A stretch of DNA of 64,000 nt from a marine gamma proteobacterium HTCC2148 (GCA_000156295.1 DS999223.1:193782-257781), one strand, 5' to 3'; shown: positions 37,610 to 50,550, numbered from the stretch's first letter. Notes: generated from the sequence alone by a model not told the origin. Translations and numbers: made by a program.

Positions 37610-38353
37610 ATGTGGACCTTCTTCCATAAACTCGGTTCTCCCCCTTGGCTGTATAGTATCTCTGGTACTATTCTTCGCTTTCTGTTGCCCGTGACCGTTA
37701 TCGCGCTGGTGGTCGGCATGGTTTGGGGAATGTTGTATACCGCACCTGATTTTCGCCAGGGAAACAGCTACCGTATTATCTATATTCACGTGCCGGCTGC
37801 AGTAGTGGCCCTTGCTGGCTATTACGTGATGGCTATTGCTGGTGCTGTCAGCTTGATCTGGAAAATGAAGATGGCTGATATAGCCATGAAATCCTGTGCT
37901 CCCATTGGAGCTGCGTTAACATTCGTGGCCCTTGTGACTGGTGCTATCTGGGGTAAGCCCACATGGGGCACTTGGTGGGTTTGGGACGCCCGGATCACGT
38001 CTATGTTGATTCTGTTATTTCTATATCTCGGGGTGGTAGCGCTACACGAGGCGTACGACAATAAAGAGGCTGCAGGAAAGGCGTGTGCGGTTTTGGCTCT
38101 GGTCGGTACGGTTAATATTCCCATTATCTATAAATCGGTGGATTGGTGGTACAGCCTTCACCAGCCGGCTTCAATAAAGTTCACCGGCGAATCCAGTATT
38201 GATCCCAGCATGCTCTACCCATTGCTGCTGATGATCGCAGCGTTTTACCTGATGTTCACTTGTGCGTTGCTGATGAACATGCGTGCCGAAATCCTGGAGC
38301 GGGAAAGGCGCACAAAATGGGTGCGCAAACTGGCAGAGGGAGAGGGTCAATAA
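37610..38353 (+). CDS. ccmC: Heme-handling protein CcmC
   Basis: 247 residues, six membrane helices. The tryptophan-rich WWD motif is present as WGTWWVWDARITSML, flanked by periplasmic histidines (YIHVPAA and SLHQPASIK). CcmC holds heme in the periplasm and loads it covalently onto the CcmE histidine. The stop TAATG overlaps the ccmD start by one base, giving tight coupling. Confidence 0.95.
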   Translation: MWTFFHKLGSPPWLYSISGTILRFLLPVTVIALVVGMVWGMLYTAPDFRQGNSYRIIYIHVPAAVVALAGYYVMAIAGAVSLIWKMKMADIAMKSCAPIGAALTFVALVTGAIWGKPTWGTWWVWDARITSMLILLFLYLGVVALHEAYDNKEAAGKACAVLALVGTVNIPIIYKSVDWWYSLHQPASIKFTGESSIDPSMLYPLLLMIAAFYLMFTCALLMNMRAEILERERRTKWVRKLAEGEGQ

Positions 38354-38565
38354 TGTACTTTGACAGCCTCGATGCTCTCTTGCAGATGGATGGTCACGGT
38401 GCCTACGTGTGGGCAGCCTATGCGATCACACTGGTCGTCATTGTATTTATCCTGCTGTCACCGGCCAGGCGCAAAAAACGATTTCTTCGGCAGCTTTCCG
38501 CTGAGCTTCGTCGCTCACAGGGGGGCCTAGCCACTCAGGAGGCATCAAATGCATCCAGTCCGTAA
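38353..38565 (+). CDS. ccmD: Heme exporter protein CcmD
   Basis: 70 residues from ATG 38353; the frame extends upstream inside ccmC but only this start gives the family form. One membrane helix ([19 protein letters not shown]) follows the typical MDGHGAYVW, and a basic cytoplasmic tail ([11 protein letters not shown]) comes after it. CcmD stabilises CcmABC-CcmE and promotes release of holo-CcmE. It overlaps ccmE by 17 bp. Confidence 0.9.
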   Translation: MYFDSLDALLQMDGHGAYVWAAYAITLVVIVFILLSPARRKKRFLRQLSAELRRSQGGLATQEASNASSP

Positions 38566-38998
38566 ACAGCGGCTCTACGTAGTGCTATTCATTGTGCTCT
38601 TTTCCAGTGCCGCCATCGGTCTGGTGGCGTATGCGCTGCGCGGCAACATCAATTTGTTTTTTCCTCCTGCTGAAGTCGCGCAGGGCAATGCGCCAATAGG
38701 GCAGCCTATCCGTATCGGGGGTATGGTCGTGGATGGCAGCGTCAAGCGCAGCGATGACAGCCTGGCAGTGCGGTTTGAGCTGACAGATTTCAAAGCGTCG
38801 GTTGCTGTCGTTTATGAGGGCATTCTTCCGGACCTTTTTGACGAGGGGCAGGGGGCAGTCGCATCGGGGGAGCTGGGTGCGGATGGAGTTTTGCGGGCAA
38901 CTGAAGTGCTGGCCAAGCACGACGAGAATTACATGCCACCAGAGGTGGCGGACGCTTTAGAACAATCCGGTTATGACCACAAGGGAGTGAAACAATGA
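38549..38998 (+). CDS. ccmE: Cytochrome c heme chaperone CcmE
   Basis: 149 residues. One N-terminal helix anchors a periplasmic beta-barrel. The heme-binding motif is intact: H124 in [13 protein letters not shown] with Y128, so it is the classic His-type CcmE. It receives heme from CcmC and hands it to CcmF/CcmH for attachment to apocytochrome c. It overlaps ccmF by 4 bp. Confidence 0.95.
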   Translation: MHPVRKQRLYVVLFIVLFSSAAIGLVAYALRGNINLFFPPAEVAQGNAPIGQPIRIGGMVVDGSVKRSDDSLAVRFELTDFKASVAVVYEGILPDLFDEGQGAVASGELGADGVLRATEVLAKHDENYMPPEVADALEQSGYDHKGVKQ

Positions 38999-40962
38999 TT
39001 CCTGAAATCGGCCACTTTGCCTTAATTATCAGTCTTGCACTCGCGCTGGTGTTAGCGGTCGTTCCTGCCTGGGGCGCCTGGCGCCGCAACGTGCCGGCGA
39101 TGGCCCTGGCCCCCGGTTTAGCGGTGGGTATGTTGGTGCTGGTTGCTATCAGTTTTACCTGCCTCAGCGTTGCTTTTTTACAGGACGACTTTTCAGTCGC
39201 CGTGGTTGCCAATAACAGTAACTCCCTGTTGCCGCCCATTTATAAGTTTTCCGCCGTGTGGGGTAACCACGAAGGATCTCTGTTGCTGTGGGCACTCATC
39301 CTTTGTTTGTGGACCGCTGCAGTTGCTGTCCTGAGTCCGCAGTTGCCTTTGTTGGTGCTCTCGCGAGTGCTTTCAGTCATGGGCGTTATTGCGGTTGGCT
39401 TCCTTTCTTTTGCATTACTGACCTCTAACCCTTTTGCGAGGCTATTGCCCAGCATTCCTGTCGACGGCAATGACTTGAACCCGCTATTGCAGGATCCAGG
39501 GCTGATTATCCATCCGCCCCTATTGTATATGGGCTATGTGGGCTTCTCGGTTGCCTTTGCGTTTGCCATTGCTGCACTGCTCGGTGGGCGATTGGACGCA
39601 TCGTGGGCCCGATGGTCCCGCCCCTGGACTAACGTGGCCTGGGCATTTTTGAGCTTGGGTATTATGTTGGGCAGCTGGTGGGCTTATTACGAACTGGGTT
39701 GGGGCGGTTGGTGGTTTTGGGATCCGGTAGAGAACGCATCGTTTATGCCCTGGCTGGCGGGTACAGCGCTGGTCCATTCCTTGGCAGCGACTGAAAAGCG
39801 CGGTCTGTTCAAAAGCTGGACGGTATTGCTCGCGATCTTTGCTTTCTCTCTCAGTTTGTTGGGGACGTTCATGGTGCGCTCCGGGGTACTGACCTCGGTG
39901 CACGCATTTGCCACCGATCCTGCGCGCGGAATGTTCATCCTGGTGTTTCTCGCAATCGTGGTGGGTGGCTCGTTAACGCTTTATGCTCTGCGCGCTCCGG
40001 CAGTGAGCAGTCGGGTCAGCTTTGCCTGGCTGTCCAGAGAATCACTGATACTGCTTAACAATGTGGTGTTTCTGGTGTCTACGCTAACCGTTTTATTCGG
40101 CACTCTGTTTCCTTTGATGATGGATGCGCTGGGCCAGGGCAAGTATTCCGTGGGGCCTCCCTATTTTAATGCGGTGTTTGTCCCGTTAATGGCTTTACTC
40201 GCGCCCTTTATGGGCATTGGCCCCTTGTCTCGCTGGAAGCGCGATAGTGGTCAGCGCTGGAAAGCTGAATTGCTGATTCCGGGCGTGGCGGCGATTGTTT
40301 GTGCGCTTACGCTGCCATTGTTTGGGCAAGGATATAACCTCTGGGTGGCGCTAGCAGTGTTGCTTGCCGGATGGGTCGTTTTTGGCATGGCCAAGGATTT
40401 TTGGTTCCGAATTGGAGGCAAAGCAGGTGGCTTACGCCGACTGACCCCCAGTTACTGGGGTATGGTGCTGGCCCACATGGGATTTGCCGCATGCGTGGTC
40501 GGCGTTGTCGCTACCAGCCAATACAGTATTGAGCACGATCTGAAAATGGCGCCGGGCGAAACAGAAACCCTCGCGGGCTATGAGTTTCGTTTCGTGGAAG
40601 TTGCTGCGGTTAGAGGTCCCAATTTTGTGGCTGATGAGGCCCGCTTTGAAGTCTTTGAGGACGGCAAAAAAATTGCGGCACTGGCACCGCAAAAGCGTCG
40701 TTACCTTGCCAGCGGGTCGATGATGACCGAGGCTGCGATTGATCCGGGCCTGTTCCGGGATCTATACATTGCAATGGGTGAGCCGATTGGCGAGCAGGGG
40801 GCCTGGGCGATACGCTTGCACTATAAGCCGATGGTTCGCTGGATGTGGTTGGGCGCGATTTTGATGGGATTTGGTGGGTTCACCACTGCATTTGATAAGC
40901 GCTACCGCCGCCATCGCAGTGGCGCTCCTGCGAAGGCTGCTGGAGTTCAGTATGCCAGCTAG
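38995..40962 (+). CDS. ccmF: Heme lyase subunit CcmF
   Basis: 655 residues, a large membrane protein with about 14 or 15 helices. The WWD signature [19 protein letters not shown] lies in the first half, with [26 protein letters not shown] upstream. A large C-terminal periplasmic segment follows residue ~510. CcmF with CcmH and CcmI forms the lyase that joins heme vinyl groups to CxxCH cysteines. The gene overlaps ccmG by 11 bp. Confidence 0.95.
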   Translation: MIPEIGHFALIISLALALVLAVVPAWGAWRRNVPAMALAPGLAVGMLVLVAISFTCLSVAFLQDDFSVAVVANNSNSLLPPIYKFSAVWGNHEGSLLLWALILCLWTAAVAVLSPQLPLLVLSRVLSVMGVIAVGFLSFALLTSNPFARLLPSIPVDGNDLNPLLQDPGLIIHPPLLYMGYVGFSVAFAFAIAALLGGRLDASWARWSRPWTNVAWAFLSLGIMLGSWWAYYELGWGGWWFWDPVENASFMPWLAGTALVHSLAATEKRGLFKSWTVLLAIFAFSLSLLGTFMVRSGVLTSVHAFATDPARGMFILVFLAIVVGGSLTLYALRAPAVSSRVSFAWLSRESLILLNNVVFLVSTLTVLFGTLFPLMMDALGQGKYSVGPPYFNAVFVPLMALLAPFMGIGPLSRWKRDSGQRWKAELLIPGVAAIVCALTLPLFGQGYNLWVALAVLLAGWVVFGMAKDFWFRIGGKAGGLRRLTPSYWGMVLAHMGFAACVVGVVATSQYSIEHDLKMAPGETETLAGYEFRFVEVAAVRGPNFVADEARFEVFEDGKKIAALAPQKRRYLASGSMMTEAAIDPGLFRDLYIAMGEPIGEQGAWAIRLHYKPMVRWMWLGAILMGFGGFTTAFDKRYRRHRSGAPAKAAGVQYAS

Positions 40963-41491
40963 GCTAAAGCTGTTTATGCCGCTAATCCTGTTCATAATAT
41001 TAGCGGTGTTTTTGGTTAGAGGGTTGTCGCTAGACCCTAAAGAGCTTCCCTCTGCACTGATCGATAAGCCCTTTCCTGAATTTTCGTTGTCGGCGCTCGG
41101 CAGTAGTGAAGTTCTCGATAAAGCCGCTGTCAGTGGCGAGGTAGCATTGTTCAATGTGTGGGCAACTTGGTGTATTTCCTGTCGAGCAGAGCATCCCTAC
41201 CTCACTGAACTGGCTAAACGGGGGGTGGCAATCTACGGCATCAATTATAAGGACGAAGATGCGGCAGCACTTGCTTGGCTGGACGAGCTGGGTGACCCTT
41301 ATCTCGCTAGCATTGCTGATCACGACGGCACCTTGGGACTTGATCTTGGTGTTTATGGCGCCCCTGAGACCTATCTTGTGGACGCCAACGGACTTGTCCG
41401 TTATCGCCATGTGGGGGTGGTAAACGAGCGCGTATGGAGCAATGTCCTACAGCCGATTTACGAGCAGCTAAAAAACGGAAAAGCAAACTGA
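40952..41491 (+). CDS. ccmG: Thiol:disulfide oxidoreductase CcmG/DsbE
   Basis: 179 residues from ATG 40952 inside the end of ccmF; longer frames cross ccmF and are rejected. One N-terminal helix, then a thioredoxin fold with the active site WATWCISCRAEHP (C74, C77). CcmG reduces the disulfide of apocytochrome c, directly or through CcmH, before heme attachment. The stop overlaps the ccmH ATG (TGATG). Confidence 0.93.
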   Translation: MPARLKLFMPLILFIILAVFLVRGLSLDPKELPSALIDKPFPEFSLSALGSSEVLDKAAVSGEVALFNVWATWCISCRAEHPYLTELAKRGVAIYGINYKDEDAAALAWLDELGDPYLASIADHDGTLGLDLGVYGAPETYLVDANGLVRYRHVGVVNERVWSNVLQPIYEQLKNGKAN

Positions 41492-41958
41492 TGGTGAGGA
41501 TTTGTTCTTTGGTTTTGCTATTGCTGACGCTACCGGCGTTGGCAGTGATTGAGACTTACGAATTTTCTGATTCTGCGCTTGAAAAACGCTATCGGGCATT
41601 GAGTGAAGAACTGCGCTGTCCTAAATGTCAAAACCAGAATATTGCCGATTCCAATGCACCCATTTCCCAGGATTTGCGCCGACTACTCTACGAACAGTTG
41701 GAGCAGGGCGCGAGTGACGATGAGATTCGCCAGTATATGGTGGACCGCTACGGCGAGTTTGTTCGCTATCGGCCCAGTTTCTCCGGGGTCACGATTTTTC
41801 TTTGGATGGCGCCGATGCTGTTGCTGACGGCAGGGGTCGCGATCGCTGTAATGACCCTGCTTGGCCGCAAGCAGGCAACAGACACCACTGAAGCGCTGAG
41901 TGAAGAAGAACAGCTGAAGCTCAAGGCGATATTGGATAAGGCGGAAAGCAACCAGTGA
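41491..41958 (+). CDS. ccmH: Cytochrome c maturation protein CcmH (CcmL-type)
   Basis: 155 residues from ATG 41491. Signal peptide at residues 1-18, the redox motif LRCPKCQNQNIADSNAP (C43, C46) and a C-terminal membrane helix (VTIFLWMAPMLLLTAGVAIAVM). CcmH binds apocytochrome c through a mixed disulfide. It is the short form; the TPR part seen fused in E. coli is the separate next gene. Overlap with ccmI is 4 bp. Confidence 0.93.
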   Translation: MVRICSLVLLLLTLPALAVIETYEFSDSALEKRYRALSEELRCPKCQNQNIADSNAPISQDLRRLLYEQLEQGASDDEIRQYMVDRYGEFVRYRPSFSGVTIFLWMAPMLLLTAGVAIAVMTLLGRKQATDTTEALSEEEQLKLKAILDKAESNQ

Positions 41959-43169
41959 CATTACTGTATCTAACCTGCGGCGCGCTGCTGGTATTTTCTG
42001 CATTGTTTTACCTCAAGCCTGGCGGCAAGCGCCGTGGCGCAGCTAATGAGGATTTGGCGAGAGCGAACCTCGAGTGGTTTCGTTTGCGTCAGCAGGAACT
42101 GGCCGAGGAAGGTAACGATTCACTGGCTGCGGACGCGCAGCTGCGCCTGCTGGAAGATGAGCAAGATCAACCGCTCGAGCAAGAGGCAAGCGCCAATCAG
42201 GCTAAATTCCCTGTTTGGATTCTGGCGCCCTTAGTTGCCGTGTTCAGCATTGCTCTTTACTACAAGTTGGGTGCTGCAGACGATGTGATGATTTCCCGTC
42301 AGTTGCAGGCCCTTGACGACAACAGCACCCCTGAGCAGATGCAGGCGCTGATGCTGTCGATAGAGCAGCGTGCTGAGCAGAGACCTGACAACCTGCATTA
42401 CGTGGCGATGCTTGGTCGTTACTACATGGGCATGCAAGACTACACTCGCGCTGCAGACGCTTATGACGAGTTGATACTGTCTGCACCTGAGGATTCAGCT
42501 GCGCTGGCTTATGCAGCGCAAGCTCGCTATCTTGCCGCCGGAAGACGATTGGATGACAGCGCTCGCATGCGCGCAGAGCAGGCATTGGCGATCGATCCTC
42601 ATCAGCGCACAGCACTGGGCCTGCTGGGCATGGCGTCTTATGAACAAGGCCAGTATCGCGCAGCTATCGAATATTGGCAGCGTCTGGTGGCGATGGAACC
42701 GGCGGGTTCTGAAACTCAGCAGATGATTTCAGGTGTCATTGAAAGTGCTCGGGAAAAGCTGGGGGAAGCAGGAGCTGTCCTGACGGCGTCTGCGGCGAAT
42801 GAACCTTCAGCGAACGCGGGCAGCCTGGGAGTGACAGTATCGGTTGCTTTGCCCGAAGGCGGCAATGTCGCGGCAACAGACACTGTTTTTGTTTTGGCCA
42901 GGAATGCACAAAGCGACAGCCGCATGCCCATAGCCGTGCAGCGTTTGACGGGGGCTGATCTGCCAGTGACCTTGCGTCTGGATGATAGTAAATCCATGGC
43001 AGGACAGATGCTCTCAGATACCGCCTCGATCGTGGTGGTAGTGCAAGTCTCGCCAAACGGACGCCCCGGTGAAGCGGGTGCCAGCTGGCTGGGGCAAGCG
43101 GGTCCCATGGCCCCCAGTGACTCGACTGAAGCAGTCGATATTACCCTCTCTGCCGGCCCCGCCAACTAA
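41955..43169 (+). CDS. ccmI: Cytochrome c biogenesis protein CcmI (TPR)
   Basis: 404 residues from GTG 41955. Two N-terminal membrane helices flank a cytoplasmic region, followed by tetratricopeptide repeats (about residues 125-245, e.g. RYYMGMQDYTRAADAYDELI) and a C-terminal beta-rich domain. CcmI chaperones apocytochromes to the heme lyase. Last gene of the ccm operon; 156 bp of regulatory DNA separates it from smc. Confidence 0.9.
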   Translation: MTLLYLTCGALLVFSALFYLKPGGKRRGAANEDLARANLEWFRLRQQELAEEGNDSLAADAQLRLLEDEQDQPLEQEASANQAKFPVWILAPLVAVFSIALYYKLGAADDVMISRQLQALDDNSTPEQMQALMLSIEQRAEQRPDNLHYVAMLGRYYMGMQDYTRAADAYDELILSAPEDSAALAYAAQARYLAAGRRLDDSARMRAEQALAIDPHQRTALGLLGMASYEQGQYRAAIEYWQRLVAMEPAGSETQQMISGVIESAREKLGEAGAVLTASAANEPSANAGSLGVTVSVALPEGGNVAATDTVFVLARNAQSDSRMPIAVQRLTGADLPVTLRLDDSKSMAGQMLSDTASIVVVVQVSPNGRPGEAGASWLGQAGPMAPSDSTEAVDITLSAGPAN

Positions 43170-43210
43170 CTAGCGCTAATTTTTTTGCTTTTTTAAGTCT
43201 GGGCATAGTG

Positions 43211-43239
43211 TTGCCCGTTCAAATTCTATACACTATATC
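43211..43239 (+). promoter_or_regulatory. Putative sigma-70 promoter of smc
   Basis: TTGCCC (43211-43216), a 17-bp spacer and TATATC (43234-43239) lie 86 bp before the smc ATG. The predicted transcript start near 43246 would fall right at the beginning of the inner hairpin described next. Confidence 0.5.
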
Positions 43240-43308
43240 TTGTGTTTCCGAGTTGAGGTGAAATGCGGTGAAAACTCGGATATTCTTATAAAAAACAGCA
43301 AGATATAG
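43233..43308 (+). promoter_or_regulatory. Nested inverted repeat in the smc leader
   Basis: Two perfect inverted repeats are nested. The outer arms are ctatatcttg (43233-43242) and caagatatag (43299-43308); the inner arms are tccgagtt (43247-43254) and aactcgga (43273-43280). The 18-base loop contains GAGGTGAAATG then CGGTGA, that is a ribosome site and a start-stop mini frame (ATG CGG TGA, 43263-43271). It may be a DNA operator overlapping the promoter -10, an RNA switch, or both. The smc gene itself has a poor ribosome site. Confidence 0.5.
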
Positions 43309-43325
43309 CGGGTAGTTAAAGTTAA

Positions 43326-46300
43326 ATGAGACTAAAGTCTATCAAGCTGGCTGGATTCAAGTCATTCGTCGATCCTACGACGGTCAATTTTCCCAGCAAT
43401 ATGGCCGCTGTCGTTGGCCCTAACGGTTGTGGTAAATCCAATGTTATTGATGCCGTACGCTGGGTTATGGGCGAAAGTTCTGCCAAGAATCTTCGCGGCG
43501 AGTCTATGGCCGACGTTATCTTCAATGGCTCAGTCAATCGACAGCCAGTGGGTCAGGCCTCCATTGAGTTGGTGTTCGATAACACCGACGGGCGCGTGGG
43601 TGGCGAATACGCCAGTTATGCTGAAATTTCCATTAAGCGGCTGGTGTCTCGTGAGGGGCAGTCGGAATATTTTCTGAACGGCACTAAATGCCGGCGTCGT
43701 GATATTACGGATATCTTTCTGGGAACCGGCCTTGGCCCCCGCAGCTATGCCATTATCGAGCAGGGCATGATTTCCAGGCTGATTGAGTCCAAGCCCGAAG
43801 AACTACGAATTTTTATTGAAGAAGCGGCGGGTATTTCCAAGTATAAAGAGCGGCGAAAGGAAACCGAAAGCCGCATGCGCCGTACCATGGAGAATCTTGA
43901 GCGACTCACCGATCTTCGCGATGAGCTTGAACGCCAGCTGCAGCACCTGCAACGCCAGGCGCAAGCTGCCGAAAAGTACAGCGAGCATAAGGAAGACGAA
44001 CGCCGCTATAAAGGCCAGTTACAGGCCCTGCAATGGCGAGAACTGGACGAACAGGTCAAAGGGTTTTCTCAATCTGTCGGTGAACTGGAGGTCAAACTGG
44101 AGGCCGTGCACGCCGAGCACCAACAGGTTGACACTGCCATAGAGCAGCACCGCGTTGATCACACCGACGCAACGGATAGTTTTAACAAGGTTCAGGCGAC
44201 GTATTACTCGCTGGGCTCTGAAGTCGCCCGCATAGAACAAACTATCAAGCACCAGCAAGAACGCAGTCGTCAATTGTCCGAGGATTTGACGCAAACCATA
44301 GAATCATTGGAGCAGGCCGAAAGTCATCTGGGTGATGACCGCGATAAACTCACTAGCTGGGAGCAGGAAGCGGAGGCTCTTGAACCAGAGCTGGAAATGC
44401 TGCAGGCGCTTGAAGAGTCTTCTGCCGAAGCACTTTTGCAAGCAGAAGAAGCCATGCACAGCTGGCAAAACCAGTGGGATGAATTCAATCAGCATGCCGC
44501 CGAACCCCGCCAGCAGGCGGAGGTGCAGCAGTCTCGTATCCAGCATTTGGAACAGGTGCTGCAACGTATTCAAAATCGCAGTCGCCAGTTAGAAGAAGAA
44601 AAAACCGCATTGGCGCCAGGTCCCGACGATGGCGAAATGGAAACGCTCTGTGAGCAATTGGCTGAATTTGAAATGATGATGGCTGAGCACGAAGGCAGTG
44701 CTGAGTCGGTGGTAGAGCGTGTGTCATCCACCCGGGATCGCAGCAGCCAGCTATCCACCGAGCTTAATGAAGTTCGTTCCGGCGTGCAGCAGATGCGCGG
44801 TCGGCAGGCATCCCTCGAAGCCCTGCAGCAGGCAGCAATGGAAGATGGCAGCAGCGATGTCGGCGAGTGGCTGCAGGCTCAACAGCTCGCAGATAAGCCG
44901 CGGCTATTGGAGCAGCTTCAGGTCGATGAGGGCTGGCAGCTAGCGGTTGAAACAGTGCTCGGAGACTATCTTCAGGCTGTCTGCGTAGACAACCTTGGGT
45001 CTTTGGGTGAGTTGCTGGGAAGTCTTGAACAAGGGCAGTTAGCGCTGGTTGAAACAAGTGCCGATGCCCCGGCTTCCCCGGAGTACCTGGTTTCCAAGAC
45101 AAGGAGTCAAGGTGCAGCGGGTGCCCTGCTTAGAGGCGTCAAGGTTGCCAGTGATCTCACTGAGGCAATGAGGCAGCGGCAGTCGCTCGCCGAAGGTGAA
45201 TCAATTATTACTCGAGAGGGCGTCTGGTTGGGCCGTAGCTGGCTGCGCGTCACTCGCCTTGCGGATCAGCAGGGCGGGGTGATTCAGCGTCAACAAGAGC
45301 TGGAGGAATTAGAACAAAGTCTGGCAGCCGCCATCGCCAGAGAAGAGCAGATCGAAGCCGGATTGCAAGGTGCGCAGGAACAATTGCGGCAACTTGAAGA
45401 GCAGCGACAAGTGTCTCAGCGAGAGCTTCAATCTGCTACCCGTCAGCACTCTGACATCAGCGCTCAGCTATCGGCATTGCAGGCTAAGGTTGAGCAAATC
45501 ACAGCCAGGCGGCAGCGCATTGATGCAGATATTCTTGAGTCACAAGAGCAATTTCGTCACGAGCAGGAGTCCGTGGCTGAAGCTCGTCAGCTGCTCTCTG
45601 AGGCCATAGAAAGTATGGAGTCGGATTCACAGCGCCGCGAGGATTTGCTTTCTGTTCGCGATGAAACCCGGGGTACACTCGATAGCTGCAGACAAAAAGC
45701 GCGGCACGATAAAGATACGTCCCATCAATCTGCGATGCGCTTCCAGTCACTAAGAACCCAGTTAAGCTCAATGCGTGAGTCGATTGAGCGCACCAATAAC
45801 CAGGTTGCACAGCTGCGCGAACGTCGTGACGGTTTGCACAGCAGTGTGTCTGACAATGACAATCCACTGGAAAGCCTGCAGGCCGCGTTAGAAGAGCAGT
45901 TAGAGTTGCGCCTGGTGTCAGAGGGTGAGCTGGCTGAAGCTAGACAAGCCGTGGCCGAGGTGGAGCATAAGTTACGCGAGAGCGAACAACTGCGTGCCGG
46001 TATCGAACACCGGGCAGAGTCAGTGCGCGGCCAGTTAGAACAGCAGCGCATCAGCAACCAGACCCTGCAGGTACAGCGAGAAAACATTCTTCGTCAGTTG
46101 AACGATGATGAGCAAGACCTTGAAGCAGTGCTGCACGCTTTGCCCGAAGACGCCTCAGAGTCTGAGTGGCAGAGGCAGCTGGAGAAAATCGGCAACCGTA
46201 TTGCCAGGCTGGGTCCCATAAACCTGGCCGCTATTGATGAGTATAACCTGCAGTCAGAACGCAAAAATTATTTGGACGCCCAGAATGAAGATCTGGAAAC

Positions 46301-46823
46301 TGCGCTTAATACGCTGGGAAATGCAATTCGCAAGATCGACAAAGAAACTCGTAGCCGTTTCCAGGAGACCTTTGACAAGGTCAATACCGGACTGCAAGAG
46401 CTATTCCCACGTGTGTTTGGCGGCGGTAGCGCCTACCTGGAAATGACTGGCGACGACTTGCTGGATACCGGCATCTCAATTATGGCGAGACCGCCGGGCA
46501 AAAAGAACAGCACGATTCACTTACTGTCTGGCGGTGAAAAAGCGCTCACCGCGATCGCTCTGGTGTTCTCAATCTTTAACCTGAACCCCGCTCCTTTCTG
46601 CATGCTGGACGAGGTTGACGCTCCACTTGATGACGCCAATACCGGGCGTTATGCGCGCATGGTTAAAGAAATGTCCGAGAAAGTGCAGTTTATTTTTATT
46701 ACCCACAACAAGATAACCATGGAACAGGCAGATCAGCTCATGGGAGTGACGATGCACGAGCCGGGCGTATCTCGCCTGGTTACAGTGGATGTAGACGAAG
46801 CCGCCGAACTGGCAGCGAGCTGA
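43326..46823 (+). CDS. smc: Chromosome segregation protein SMC
   Basis: 1165 residues, the full SMC plan. N-terminal head with Walker A GPNGCGKSN (31-39), long coiled coil, a hinge around residues 500-650 with DYLQAVCVDNLGSLGELL, second coiled coil, and a C-terminal head with the ABC signature LLSGGEKALTA and Walker B FCMLDEVDAPLDD. SMC condenses and resolves replicated chromosomes, usually with ScpA and ScpB, whose genes are not in this window. This gammaproteobacterium thus uses SMC; no MukB is seen here. It heads the smc-zipA-ligA block. Confidence 0.96.
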   Translation: MRLKSIKLAGFKSFVDPTTVNFPSNMAAVVGPNGCGKSNVIDAVRWVMGESSAKNLRGESMADVIFNGSVNRQPVGQASIELVFDNTDGRVGGEYASYAEISIKRLVSREGQSEYFLNGTKCRRRDITDIFLGTGLGPRSYAIIEQGMISRLIESKPEELRIFIEEAAGISKYKERRKETESRMRRTMENLERLTDLRDELERQLQHLQRQAQAAEKYSEHKEDERRYKGQLQALQWRELDEQVKGFSQSVGELEVKLEAVHAEHQQVDTAIEQHRVDHTDATDSFNKVQATYYSLGSEVARIEQTIKHQQERSRQLSEDLTQTIESLEQAESHLGDDRDKLTSWEQEAEALEPELEMLQALEESSAEALLQAEEAMHSWQNQWDEFNQHAAEPRQQAEVQQSRIQHLEQVLQRIQNRSRQLEEEKTALAPGPDDGEMETLCEQLAEFEMMMAEHEGSAESVVERVSSTRDRSSQLSTELNEVRSGVQQMRGRQASLEALQQAAMEDGSSDVGEWLQAQQLADKPRLLEQLQVDEGWQLAVETVLGDYLQAVCVDNLGSLGELLGSLEQGQLALVETSADAPASPEYLVSKTRSQGAAGALLRGVKVASDLTEAMRQRQSLAEGESIITREGVWLGRSWLRVTRLADQQGGVIQRQQELEELEQSLAAAIAREEQIEAGLQGAQEQLRQLEEQRQVSQRELQSATRQHSDISAQLSALQAKVEQITARRQRIDADILESQEQFRHEQESVAEARQLLSEAIESMESDSQRREDLLSVRDETRGTLDSCRQKARHDKDTSHQSAMRFQSLRTQLSSMRESIERTNNQVAQLRERRDGLHSSVSDNDNPLESLQAALEEQLELRLVSEGELAEARQAVAEVEHKLRESEQLRAGIEHRAESVRGQLEQQRISNQTLQVQRENILRQLNDDEQDLEAVLHALPEDASESEWQRQLEKIGNRIARLGPINLAAIDEYNLQSERKNYLDAQNEDLETALNTLGNAIRKIDKETRSRFQETFDKVNTGLQELFPRVFGGGSAYLEMTGDDLLDTGISIMARPPGKKNSTIHLLSGGEKALTAIALVFSIFNLNPAPFCMLDEVDAPLDDANTGRYARMVKEMSEKVQFIFITHNKITMEQADQLMGVTMHEPGVSRLVTVDVDEAAELAAS

Positions 46824-46837
46824 TATAGGGTTTGTAA

Positions 46838-47758
46838 ATGGCAGACTTAACCATACGCGACTGGATGGTCATCATCGGGGTACTGCTGATTATGGCAGTG
46901 CTGCTTGACGCCTGGCGTCGAGTGCGCAGTGAACGCAGTGAAAAGTATTCACGGGTGAAAGTGGATTTATCCGACCCGCCAGACAATGAAACCGCTAGCA
47001 GTGATGAAGATCTCGCCTGGTTGAAAGAGCTGCCTAATGGTGGCGGTAGAGTAGTCGAACGTGGCGACTTATTGCGTGCCGCAGGGCATCGTTCAACTGC
47101 TCCTGCGCAGACCGAAGCCTCAGCGACTGAGCCTGGGCAGGTGGATCAGTCTGAGCACGGGCAGCAACAGATCGACCCCGCTGACGAGGTTGAACCCATG
47201 ATTGCCGGTTTGTCTGCGGGCAATCAAGAATCTGAAAACCTTGACTGGCTGGACGGCATGGCTGCACAAGAGCCAACTGCGACCAAGCCTGAGCCGGACG
47301 AGCCCGGAATGTTGCCACGCGATGTGGATCCCGAAGTGTTCATGTTGAACGTGGTTGCTCGGAATGCACATGGTTTTAAAGGGGCCGATATTTTGCATAT
47401 TTTATTGGCTTGCGACCTGCGTTTTGGCGATATGAATTTCTTTCACCGTCATGAGTTTGAAGCAGGTAAGGGGGCCATTCAGTTCAGTGTTGCTAATATG
47501 ATGCAGCCCGGTGTGTTCGACATCGACAATATGGCTGAGTTTAATACGCCGGGGCTGGTGTTTTTCCTGACTTTGCCCGGCCCGGAAGACATGATGATGG
47601 CATTTGATTACATGCTGGAAACCGCTCAGGCCGTATCACGCAACCTTGGGGGCGATGTGCTCGACGAGTCCCGCAGTGTGTTGACTAAGCAAACCTTGGA
47701 ACATTGTAGGCAACAGATCCGCGACCTGGAGCGCCGTATGTTGGCTCGCGCACGTTAG
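46838..47758 (+). CDS. zipA: Cell division protein ZipA
   Basis: 306 residues. An N-terminal membrane anchor (DWMVIIGVLLIMAVLLDAWRR), a charged linker rich in Glu/Gln/Pro, and the C-terminal FtsZ-binding domain (about 165-306: FMLNVVARNAHGFKGADILHILLACDLRFGDMNFFHRHE is its core start). ZipA tethers FtsZ to the membrane. It is practically restricted to gammaproteobacteria. It lies 14 bp after smc and 15 bp before ligA. Confidence 0.95.
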   Translation: MADLTIRDWMVIIGVLLIMAVLLDAWRRVRSERSEKYSRVKVDLSDPPDNETASSDEDLAWLKELPNGGGRVVERGDLLRAAGHRSTAPAQTEASATEPGQVDQSEHGQQQIDPADEVEPMIAGLSAGNQESENLDWLDGMAAQEPTATKPEPDEPGMLPRDVDPEVFMLNVVARNAHGFKGADILHILLACDLRFGDMNFFHRHEFEAGKGAIQFSVANMMQPGVFDIDNMAEFNTPGLVFFLTLPGPEDMMMAFDYMLETAQAVSRNLGGDVLDESRSVLTKQTLEHCRQQIRDLERRMLARAR

Positions 47759-50406
<2,648 letters not shown>

Positions 50407-50517
50407 GCTGAGTCGACGATTGAATCAGGGCGAATATACGAACCGCCTACGATTATCCCGTGTGTCTGGTCACAACTGCCGACAAAGTAACGCTTTCTAT
50501 GCACTTGCTGTAATGCA

Positions 50518-50546
50518 TTGCCATTTCACATGTGCCACACTTAATT
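50518..50546 (+). promoter_or_regulatory. Putative sigma-70 promoter of the oxidoreductase operon
   Basis: TTGCCA (50518-50523), a 17-bp spacer and TTAATT (50541-50546). Transcription would begin near 50553, which would place GTG 50551 outside the message and favour an internal start such as GTG 50599. Confidence 0.45.
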
Positions 50547-50550
50547 TTTT

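Noticed and set aside
43201-43216. gggca/tgccc hairpin as a terminator of the ccm operon
   Set aside because: Only a 5-bp stem with no T run after it on the plus strand; it also overlaps the likely smc -35 box.
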